Source: Candidatus Woesearchaeota archaeon (GTDB lineage: Archaea; Nanobdellota; Nanobdellia; SCGC-AAA011-G17; JACPNG01). From it: 6,210 nucleotides of DNA. The position numbers and the translations under genes are program-made. The DNA is taken from contig JAGVXQ010000037.1 in assembly GCA_018303705.1 (NCBI GenBank), positions 1-6,210 on the forward strand, read 5' to 3'. The notes below the pieces were generated by a model that made no database searches, was not told where the DNA came from, and saw only the letters and a program-made list of their open reading frames with translations. Shown here one piece after another: positions 1 to 5,711 of this stretch. Numbering within the stretch: position 1 is the first letter of the stretch; each line of letters begins with the position of its first letter.

Positions 1-2
1 CC

Positions 3-3000
3 AACATAATCGGTGGCTCGATGATAGGCGGGAATTACTATTCTAATTATGGATACTATGATGAAAATGGCGATGGCATTGGAGAAATGTCTTATGTAAC
101 AGGGATGGACAGCAGCTATGATGCATTGCCTCTCTCAAATAGCAACTGCTTGGTTCCACTTGCAGGCCAGCAATTGCAGAAATCTGTTGTGCTATGCTCT
201 GGAACATATGGCTTAAGTGGGTCAAATACAATAATGAACATAACAAACTCCTCAGTAACATTAGAGTGCAACAGTACAAGGCTCATCATCCGTACTACAT
301 CCACCATAATAAACAGCAACCCTGGAAGCGGCCAGCTCTCAAACATCACTATCAAGAACTGCTATTTTGAAAATATGAATACAAATGTAATAACAATCAC
401 CAACACAAGCCAAAGCTACATCCATGACAATGTCTTCAACATATCTACTATATCAGGTCCAAGACCATTGTACCTCTATGATGTAAATGCCAGCACAATT
501 GCAAACAATACCTTCGTAAACCTCTCGGTTTCAGGAGGCACAGGCATCAGCATAAAACTAGACAAGGTAAGCAACACCATCTTCGAAAACAATACAATGC
601 GAAATATAGAACAAGGCTTCAGGTTTGCTGCAGTGCCGTCAATAAACATAACAATAAGGAAAAACTTCATCAATATAAGCAAGTATGCAGCAATAAATGA
701 AGATGACTTAGCCATATTAAGGCTTAATGACTCAAAAATATACAACAACACATTCATAGACATAGGAAAACCTTCTTCAACAAGCTATGTCTGCATACTT
801 GTAAGCGGTTACAACAATGAGTTCATGAACAACACCCTTACAAACTGCACACATGGAATAACCTCTGGCCCATCTTACGGATTATACAACCATTCAGGGG
901 ATAATTATTACATAAAATCAAACATAATAACAAGCAAGGATTCAAACCCTACAATGGGCTTGCAAGGCTACAATGTAACAATAATCAACAATACTATATC
1001 TTACGCAGGCGCATCAGGAAACATTGGAACAGCAGGAATATGGCTGACTTTAACAAACAACTCTTACATAGCTTACAATGAAATAACCAACTTCTCAGTA
1101 GGCATTGCTTTAACCCACCCAAATTATGCATCTTTGCTAGATCCAAAAGATGGAGAAATAGAGAACAGAAACATAACAATAGAAGGAAATATCATAAACA
1201 ATGCAACAACATATGGAATTGTACTATCAGGAAATAACATAACAGTATACAACAACATAATAAACCTAAGCAGAGGGAAGGGTACAGGATCAGGAATATA
1301 TGGTGTTAACACAAACAACTCAATTATATTCAACCATACAATTTACAAATATCAAAGTGGCATCTCATTGTACAGCAGCGAAAACACAACTATAGTGAAC
1401 AACACATTGTACAACAACACAGCTTTTGGAATAAACATAACAAGTTCAAAGAATTTATCCCTGCATGGCAACACCATATACAACAACTCAAATTACGGCA
1501 TTTACCTGCTTAAATCCCTGAACAACACCATATTATACAACACATTGTACAACAACACTTTATCAGGCATAAGACTTAATTCAACGAATTACACAAGAAT
1601 AGAAAACAATAACATTACATTCAATGGGGGCATGGATGCAGTAACAGCTACATTCTATGCAACAGCTGCCCCATATACTTATGCAGCAATAGGTGCAGAA
1701 TACAACTTTACAGGCAGTGGTGCAGGTTCCAGTTACAATTATCAAAACGGGGACAGTGTGGACGTGATTAATAACAAAACAGATGTAAGTGCTTTAGTCA
1801 ATGGCACAGCTAACATACATTTAGCATTAGTGAAAGTAAATTCATCAGATGCTGCCTATCAAAACAAGAATATTACATTGTTTTTTGATGACAGCATAGC
1901 TACAAGCTGCAATGGCATTGCTGCATGGTTGTCTGACGTAGCATTGGAACCATTCAACGATGAAACAAACTGCACTTATTTCCAGGCAAACATATTCACA
2001 GCCAACAGCTACAACAACTATACATACAATGGATTGACAAACTCATCAATATCCTTGATGTCAGGCTACTTAAACCCATCATTGTCAGTAGAGGTTTCAT
2101 CAGAAAACAAGAAAGGAAACATTGTAATCCTTGATTCATCAGACAACAACATAACAAATAACACATTAACATACAGCGAATACTATGGCATATTCCTAGA
2201 CTCTTCATCAAACAACACCCTTACGAACAACACGATGACAAGAAACAGCCTTAACTCTGCAAAGGCAGCAGGAGACTCTGGTTCAACAAATATTATAATC
2301 AACAGCACAGGCTTTACCGCAACAATATCATCAAGTGTCCTGAAAGTATTCTGGTACCTCAAGGTCTATGCATCTGACAATGGAAAAAGATTTTCAGAAT
2401 TGAACATATCTTTCACAAACAAGTCAGGCAAGCACATAGCGAGCGCAATAACCTCGAGCACAGGCACAGGATTAACACCTGAAGTAATGTTGATTGAATA
2501 TGAATCTGATGGCTCTTCTACTGTATACCATACACTTTACACCATAAGTGCAACAAATCCCTTGACAGGATCTCTTAAGACATCTACGCATAACCTGAGC
2601 TCATCAGGTCTGGCTACAATTGAAATAGCATCAGAAAGCAGCACAGGAAGTTCTGGCGGGGGCACAAGCACTGAAACTCCTGGATGTACAAACAATTGCG
2701 GCCAAGAAACTCCTCCTGAAGTTCTTCCTCCTGAACCAATAGTACCTCCAGAAGTTAAAACCATACTAGGCCTGCCAACCATATCTGAAAGCCCATCAAC
2801 ACAATCTGGCGGCTCGGGAGGCGCTGGGGGCAGTGGCGGAAAAAAAATAAGCCAGCAAAAGAAAGAATGCTTTGAAAGCGAAGGCCTTGCTCTTGAAGAA
2901 ATCAGCCTGCTTCAAAATGCCTTAAAAATGGTTCCATGCGAAGAACAGGCTCCAGAGCCAGTAAAGATTAAGACAGAAAAAAAGTGCAATGGCCTTGAAA

Positions 3001-3308
3001 TTAAGGTAAACAATGCAAGGTTCAACATAGTTTACGATGGCAAGCCTGGCTTTTTCCTTGACCTTGATGCAAAAGAGGACAAGAAAGATTTATGCCCTTG
3101 GTGCAACAACAACAAAAAAGACCATGATGAAACAGGCATAGACTGCGGAGGCTCATGCAAGCCATGCCCAAAAAGCAATGAAAAGGCATTGCAAAAAATA
3201 CAAGAAAATTCAAAAGAAAAGAGCAAGCAGAGAAACATTCCAATTTTTGCGATAGTTCCATTTGCAATTTTAATAACAAGCTTGTTCCTGCTCAGGAAAA
3301 AGGCCTGA
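3..3308 (+). CDS. NosD-like parallel beta-helix surface protein, 5'-truncated
   Basis: The C-terminal part of a large extracellular protein. The frame is open to the left edge (in-frame N-I-I-G-G-S before the Met at 21), so the true start is outside the window. Numbering from that Met: residues 1-40 (GGNYYSNY, DGDGIG-like DENGDGIGEM) resemble the end of a first NosD-type beta-helix. From about 43 a second helix begins (VVLCSGTY, VTLECNST, ITIKNC) and runs to about 535 in PbH1 rungs; rungs 455-477, 478-500 and 501-523 are each 23 residues. Residues 538-698 interrupt the helix, a short helix returns at 699-745, and an Ig-like beta region spans about 755-870. A Gly/Pro/Ser-rich linker (about 874-943) leads to a Cys-rich motif (C1025, C1028, C1042, C1046, C1049, with DETGIDCGGSC) and a C-terminal membrane segment, 1073-1091, followed by RKKA. 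About 54 N-x-S/T sequons suggest heavy glycosylation. The ligand is unknown; adhesion or S-layer-associated roles are inference. Confidence 0.9.
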   Translation, partial: NIIGGSMIGGNYYSNYGYYDENGDGIGEMSYVTGMDSSYDALPLSNSNCLVPLAGQQLQKSVVLCSGTYGLSGSNTIMNITNSSVTLECNSTRLIIRTTSTIINSNPGSGQLSNITIKNCYFENMNTNVITITNTSQSYIHDNVFNISTISGPRPLYLYDVNASTIANNTFVNLSVSGGTGISIKLDKVSNTIFENNTMRNIEQGFRFAAVPSINITIRKNFINISKYAAINEDDLAILRLNDSKIYNNTFIDIGKPSSTSYVCILVSGYNNEFMNNTLTNCTHGITSGPSYGLYNHSGDNYYIKSNIITSKDSNPTMGLQGYNVTIINNTISYAGASGNIGTAGIWLTLTNNSYIAYNEITNFSVGIALTHPNYASLLDPKDGEIENRNITIEGNIINNATTYGIVLSGNNITVYNNIINLSRGKGTGSGIYGVNTNNSIIFNHTIYKYQSGISLYSSENTTIVNNTLYNNTAFGINITSSKNLSLHGNTIYNNSNYGIYLLKSLNNTILYNTLYNNTLSGIRLNSTNYTRIENNNITFNGGMDAVTATFYATAAPYTYAAIGAEYNFTGSGAGSSYNYQNGDSVDVINNKTDVSALVNGTANIHLALVKVNSSDAAYQNKNITLFFDDSIATSCNGIAAWLSDVALEPFNDETNCTYFQANIFTANSYNNYTYNGLTNSSISLMSGYLNPSLSVEVSSENKKGNIVILDSSDNNITNNTLTYSEYYGIFLDSSSNNTLTNNTMTRNSLNSAKAAGDSGSTNIIINSTGFTATISSSVLKVFWYLKVYASDNGKRFSELNISFTNKSGKHIASAITSSTGTGLTPEVMLIEYESDGSSTVYHTLYTISATNPLTGSLKTSTHNLSSSGLATIEIASESSTGSSGGGTSTETPGCTNNCGQETPPEVLPPEPIVPPEVKTILGLPTISESPSTQSGGSGGAGGSGGKKISQQKKECFESEGLALEEISLLQNALKMVPCEEQAPEPVKIKTEKKCNGLEIKVNNARFNIVYDGKPGFFLDLDAKEDKKDLCPWCNNNKKDHDETGIDCGGSCKPCPKSNEKALQKIQENSKEKSKQRNIPIFAIVPFAILITSLFLLRKKA

Positions 3309-3372
3309 GTGCCTGACCATGATGATGTTCAAATGAAACACGAAATACCCAGACACAACTGAAAAAATATAA

Positions 3373-3390
3373 TTCTTGTTTTGCTTTTAT
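3373..3390 (+). terminator. T-rich candidate terminator after the surface-protein gene
   Basis: A pyrimidine-rich run (TCTTGTTTTGCTTTT) begins about 65 bp after the stop codon of the surface-protein gene. Archaeal RNA polymerase commonly terminates at oligo-T tracts without a hairpin, and no stable hairpin is seen just before it. The assignment rests on composition and position only. Confidence 0.35.
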
Positions 3391-3400
3391 ATTAGTATAC

Positions 3401-3430
3401 TCCAAAGTAGACTATTCTAAAGTAGACTAT
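3401..3430. repeat. Tandem 15-bp direct repeat
   Basis: Two abutting 15-bp units, TCYAAAGTAGACTAT, at 3401-3415 and 3416-3430 differ at one position. A degenerate CTAAATAG follows at 3431-3438. The CTAAAG core recurs at 3446-3451 and 3505-3510, and inverted (CTTTAG) at 3461-3466. It lies in the spacer upstream of the PAC2 gene, 162-191 bp before its start. Function is unknown; it could be a protein-binding array or a simple slippage duplication. Confidence 0.7.
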
Positions 3431-3445
3431 CTAAATAGCTGCTCG

Positions 3446-3466
3446 CTAAAGATACCTGTCCTTTAG
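3446..3466. repeat. Short inverted repeat, 6-bp arms
   Basis: CTAAAG at 3446-3451 pairs with CTTTAG at 3461-3466 around a 9-nt loop. There is no T-tract after it on either strand, so it does not look like a classical terminator. It shares its arm with the neighbouring tandem repeat and may be part of the same motif cluster. Confidence 0.4.
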
Positions 3467-3556
3467 TATGGTACTTCAATTTTTAAGCAATCAATTCACT
3501 AATGCTAAAGTTCTAAGAACATGTATTTACATTTACCATTGCAAAATTACATACAA

Positions 3557-3568
3557 AAATATATAAAC
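3557..3568 (+). promoter_or_regulatory. TATA box of the PAC2 gene
   Basis: AAATATATAAAC has its core TATATAAA at 3560-3567, about 28 bp upstream of the ATG at 3592, with an A-rich BRE-like stretch (ACAAAAA) before it. At normal archaeal TATA-to-start spacing, transcription would begin within a few bases of the ATG, giving a leaderless mRNA. The GAGGAG at 3572-3577, 14 nt before the ATG, looks like a ribosome binding site but would then lie upstream of the transcript start and be unused. An upstream promoter that makes it functional cannot be excluded. Confidence 0.6.
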
Positions 3569-3591
3569 TCCGAGGAGAAAAATAATAACTT

Positions 3592-4314
3592 ATGAAGCTG
3601 ATATTGAATGAAAGGCCGAAATCACCGATTGTCATAGAAGGATTTCCTGGATTTGGGTTAGTGGGAACTATTGCAACACAATTTCTAATAAAGCACCTTA
3701 ATGCAAGGCAAATTGGCTACATTTCATCGGAAGAGCAAATTCCAATAACTGCCATACATGAAAGCAAAGTAATACCGCCATTGAGCATATTCTATGATCC
3801 GAAATACAACATAGTAATTTTGCATGCCTTGACAGGCGTTAATACTTTTGAATGGAGGATAACAGACATACTCCTGGATTTATGCAAGCAATTAAAATGC
3901 AAGGAGCTAATAAGCCTGGAAGGCATTGCGGCATCAAACCCCGAGAAGACAAGCATGTTTTTTTACACCAACATCAATGAAGGCAGGAAAAAATTTGCAA
4001 AGCTTAACATGGATCCACTGAAAGAAGGCATAGTGATGGGCGTAAGCGGGGCTTTATTGTTAAAATCAAAAACACCATTGTCATGCATATTCATTGAAAG
4101 CCATGTTAACATAGCTGACAGCATGGCTGCTGCAAGGATAATAGAAGTTCTTGACAAGTACCTTAAGTTGAAGGTTGACTTTACACCTTTGATGAAAACT
4201 GCCCAGGAATTTGAGACAAAGCTGAGGACAATAATACAGAAGAACAAAGAGATCACAGGGATGCAGCAAAAATCCCGGGAAGACTCAAGGCAGCAGCTCG
4301 GCTATATAGGCTAA
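3592..4314 (+). CDS. PAC2-family protein (proteasome assembly chaperone-like)
   Basis: A 240-residue soluble protein matching the archaeal PAC2/COG2047-type family, related to eukaryotic proteasome assembly chaperone 2 and archaeal PbaA/PbaB. The family signature is near the N-terminus: PIVIEGFPGFGLVG at 12-25, followed by IATQFLIKHL. QIPITAIHE, PPLSIFYD and IVILHA follow in the usual order, and GIVMGVSGALLL (146-157) is the conserved glycine turn. A helical, charged tail from about 196 ends L-G-Y-I-G. PbaB-type activators use a C-terminal HbYX motif with Tyr second from last; here Tyr is third from last, so binding to the proteasome alpha ring through HbYX is not supported. The start follows a TATA box at leaderless spacing. 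The stop codon lies inside the left 51-bp repeat. The family assignment is firm, the cellular role less so. Confidence 0.85.
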   Translation: MKLILNERPKSPIVIEGFPGFGLVGTIATQFLIKHLNARQIGYISSEEQIPITAIHESKVIPPLSIFYDPKYNIVILHALTGVNTFEWRITDILLDLCKQLKCKELISLEGIAASNPEKTSMFFYTNINEGRKKFAKLNMDPLKEGIVMGVSGALLLKSKTPLSCIFIESHVNIADSMAAARIIEVLDKYLKLKVDFTPLMKTAQEFETKLRTIIQKNKEITGMQQKSREDSRQQLGYIG

Positions 4315-4359
4315 AGTTTCTGCATAAAAATTGCTTGGGCCTGATTTATGACTACTACC
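4309..4359. repeat. 51-bp direct repeat, left copy
   Basis: Identical over all 51 positions to 5128-5178 (offset 819). It starts with the last Gly codon and TAA stop of the PAC2 gene (GGCTAAAGTTTCTG) and ends GACTACTACC. Inside, CATAAA (4323-4328) and TTTATG (4345-4350) form an inverted repeat around a GC-richer 16-bp core containing TTGGGCC. Base 4360 (C) is the first mismatch with the other copy (T at 5179). Confidence 0.97.
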
Positions 4360-4508
4360 CCATATGTTCATACCAACCCTAGGCATGTACGAATGTACTA
4401 AATTTGGCATAAATTTCATTAAGGATACAATAAACCATTGTCCATTTAAAAACTGGAATTTGTGTACAAAAACGTGATTTCGTTTCAGAGCCAAAATGAC
4501 CAAAATCC

Positions 4509-4517
4509 TTATATAAT
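4509..4517 (+). promoter_or_regulatory. TATA box of the toxin-antitoxin operon
   Basis: TTATATAAT lies about 46 bp upstream of the antitoxin ATG at 4559. A start about 26 bp downstream falls near 4539, giving a leader of about 20 nt that includes the AGGAGG ribosome binding site. A second TATA-like TTATAAAA at 4534-4541 would start transcription at the ATG itself and lose that site, so it is less likely. Confidence 0.55.
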
Positions 4518-4537
4518 AGTTTATTATGATTTATTAT
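4513..4537. promoter_or_regulatory. Probable operator of the toxin-antitoxin operon
   Basis: ATAATA-GTT-TATTAT (4513-4527) is a perfect inverted repeat overlapping the TATA box. TTTATTAT occurs twice in direct orientation, at 4520-4527 and 4530-4537, with a 10-bp period that places both on one face of the helix. Ribbon-helix-helix antitoxins typically bind short repeated sites of this kind and repress their own operon. AT-richness raises the chance of accidental repeats, so this is a candidate. Confidence 0.45.
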
Positions 4538-4548
4538 AAAACATAATT

Positions 4549-4554
4549 AGGAGG
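4549..4554 (+). promoter_or_regulatory. Strong ribosome binding site of the antitoxin gene
   Basis: AGGAGG ends 4 nt before the ATG at 4559. It is the only perfect Shine-Dalgarno sequence at sensible spacing before a gene in the window. It fixes the antitoxin start and implies a leadered transcript, unlike the probably leaderless PAC2 and aIF1A mRNAs. Confidence 0.8.
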
Positions 4555-4558
4555 CAAT

Positions 4559-4795
4559 ATGACACAGGCCATTGTAAGTTTAGGGGAACATGAAGACAGG
4601 ATACTAACCATAGTCAAAGGCAAATATGGCTTTAAAAACAAATCTGATGCCATGAATTTTGTGATTGACAAATTTGAACAAGAGATTCTAGAGCCAGAAT
4701 TGAAACCAGAATACATAAAGAAATTAGCCAAAATAAGGAAAGGAAAATACATTAAATTTAGTTCCATGGATGAATTAAGAAAGGCCACTAGTTAA
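4559..4795 (+). CDS. DUF2683-like ribbon-helix-helix antitoxin
   Basis: A 78-residue protein resembling archaeal DUF2683 proteins. Residues 2-8 (TQAIVSL) would form the beta strand of a ribbon-helix-helix DNA-binding fold, 10-24 (EHEDRILTIVKGKYG) the first helix, and 28-42 (KSDAMNFVIDKFEQE) the second. The C-terminal half (LEPELKPEYIKKLAKIRKGK, then SMDELRK) is the usual place for toxin binding. By analogy it dimerises on the operator at 4513-4537 and neutralises the protein encoded 10 bp downstream. The start is set by AGGAGG at 4549-4554. Recognition of the family is from sequence pattern; the antitoxin role is inferred from its small size, fold and partner gene. Confidence 0.75.
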   Translation: MTQAIVSLGEHEDRILTIVKGKYGFKNKSDAMNFVIDKFEQEILEPELKPEYIKKLAKIRKGKYIKFSSMDELRKATS

Positions 4796-4805
4796 AAGGG
4801 GTTAT

Positions 4806-5075
4806 ATGCATAATTGGAAGATAAGCGAGCATTTACAGGAAATTATGAAAAAGTTATCCAAGAAGGACAAGACTCTTTATGAACAACTTCTGAAAAAGAT
4901 TAACGAAGTTATAAGCTGCGAAAACATCGAACATTATAAAAATTTAAGGTATAACATGAAAGATTCTAAACGAGTGCATATAGGCCATTTTGTATTAGTT
5001 TTTCAATATAATATCTCTACAGACATAATAAATTTTGATGATTTTGACCATCATGATAACATATATTCACATTAA
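4806..5075 (+). CDS. RelE/ParE-family toxin, archaeal type
   Basis: An 89-residue protein with the layout of archaeal RelE-like toxins. Two N-terminal helices (about 7-18 and 20-36, KKDKTLYEQLLKKINEVI) are followed by the conserved E-H-Y-K-N-L (42-47), a strand R-V-H-I (56-59), the central strand FVLVF (62-66) and a C-terminal HHDNIY (82-87). RelE proteins cleave mRNA on the ribosome and related ParE proteins poison gyrase; here the His and Lys residues around 43-45 and 82-83 favour the mRNA-interferase branch, but this is inference. GGGG at 4798-4801 lies 4 nt before the ATG, and only 10 bp separate it from the antitoxin, so they form one operon. About 28% GC, clearly below the neighbours. 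It reads toward the convergent KH gene with no obvious T-tract terminator in between. Confidence 0.75.
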   Translation: MHNWKISEHLQEIMKKLSKKDKTLYEQLLKKINEVISCENIEHYKNLRYNMKDSKRVHIGHFVLVFQYNISTDIINFDDFDHHDNIYSH

Positions 5076-5127
5076 ACATAATAAAAGAAGTAAAAAAGTG
5101 ATGATTTATCTTCCACATGGCTGCATC

Positions 5128-5178
5128 GGCTAAAGTTTCTGCATAAAAATTGCTTGGGCCTGATTTATGACTACTACC
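5128..5178. repeat. 51-bp direct repeat, right copy
   Basis: Identical to 4309-4359. Its right end contains the stop codon of the KH gene, read on the minus strand (TAG, 5176-5174). On the minus strand the copy also carries a T5 run (5149-5145) about 25 nt past that stop, which could end the aIF1A-KH transcript. Left of the repeat, codons GGC-TGC-ATC-GGC-TAA imitate the PAC2 tail GGC-TAT-ATA-GGC-TAA, so weak similarity extends about 10 bp further. Confidence 0.97.
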
Positions 5179-5710
5179 TCTTGCCCTTTATCTTCTCTAT
5201 TCTTTCTTCACCCCTCTTTCTTTCAAGCCATTTGTAAACATTGCCATGCTTCGCCCCGTTTAGAAGCTTTTCAATAGCTTGCTTGGCGTTTATACATTCT
5301 TGTATAGTGCCTATTATTCCAACTGTCTTGCCATAAACCACAATTGTTGTATTAGTCAGGCTTTCCATGTTCTTCCTGCAGGTACCTTCCCTTCCTATTA
5401 TCCTTGCTTTTATCCTTGTTAAGTCCTGCTTGGTCTTGGCAAAATCCTTTATGTTTATTATTTCCAACAAATAATCCTCGTTAAGGAGCTCTTCTGCAAC
5501 GCTTGGATTGAATCCCCTGCCTATGGCCTTTACAACAGGCTTTGCATTGAATACATCCAGGAAATCCCCTTCTATTGTGACTATGCCTTCCTTGGAATCG
5601 ACCCTCAGCTTAGTGTTTGTCTTTCTCTCAATCATTCTTTTGTCTGTTCCATTCTTGCCAATCAATATAGAAATTCTCTCTTTAGGTATTCTTACCTCAT
5701 CAATTGACAT
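5174..5710 (-). CDS. dim2: Archaeal KH-domain protein, Dim2/Pno1 family
   Basis: A 178-residue RNA-binding protein of the universal archaeal KH family (arCOG04150/TIGR03665 type), orthologous to eukaryotic Pno1/Dim2. These proteins bind near the 3' end of 16S rRNA and assist Nob1-dependent maturation of the small ribosomal subunit. KH1 spans about 3-63 with an intact GxxG loop, GKNG, at 18-21. KH2 spans about 80-150 with GREG at 106-109 followed by TCRKNME. The family's basic tail is present: GAKHGNVYKWLERKRGEE (152-169). Length and domain order match the family. Its ATG is 1 nt after the aIF1A stop and no good ribosome binding site precedes it, which suggests translational coupling. In many euryarchaea a Rio1 kinase gene lies between these two genes; here it does not. 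The stop lies in the right 51-bp repeat, but the C-terminus looks complete. Confidence 0.9.
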   Translation of the reverse strand: MSIDEVRIPKERISILIGKNGTDKRMIERKTNTKLRVDSKEGIVTIEGDFLDVFNAKPVVKAIGRGFNPSVAEELLNEDYLLEIINIKDFAKTKQDLTRIKARIIGREGTCRKNMESLTNTTIVVYGKTVGIIGTIQECINAKQAIEKLLNGAKHGNVYKWLERKRGEERIEKIKGKR

Positions 5711-5711
5711 A

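Larger units (their letters stand above)
4309..5127. mobile_element. Inserted toxin-antitoxin cassette bounded by 51-bp repeats (candidate)
   Basis: One repeat copy plus 768 bp of unique sequence (4360-5127). Deleting this 819-bp unit leaves the PAC2 and KH genes complete, convergent and 40 bp apart with one repeat copy, so the unit has clean edges. It encodes only the two toxin-antitoxin-like genes, with no integrase, transposase or terminal inverted repeats. By hand count the toxin region (4801-5040) is about 28% GC and the antitoxin region about 34%, against about 39% in PAC2 (3601-3840). In the 199 bp left of the antitoxin (4360-4558) I see only promoter and operator signals and no gene. 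Insertion is inference; the repeat and clean edges are seen. Mobilisation in trans, or recombination with a circular molecule carrying the same 51 bp, would both fit. Confidence 0.55.

Noticed and set aside
476..763. A 95-codon minus-strand ORF inside the surface-protein gene, with several similar ones
   Set aside because: These are antisense shadows of the Asn- and Thr-rich codons (AAC, ACA, ATA) of a low-complexity repeat gene; none has initiation signals.
3401..3438. CRISPR-like array
   Set aside because: The 15-bp units abut directly with no spacers, are too short, and number only two.
3468..3566. A 32-codon plus-strand ORF starting M-V-L-Q-F-L
   Set aside because: It has no ribosome binding site, ends inside the PAC2 TATA box and shows no recognisable pattern.
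4285..4503. A 72-codon minus-strand ORF across the left 51-bp repeat
   Set aside because: It overlaps the PAC2 3' end in antisense, has no family-like pattern and no convincing initiation signal.
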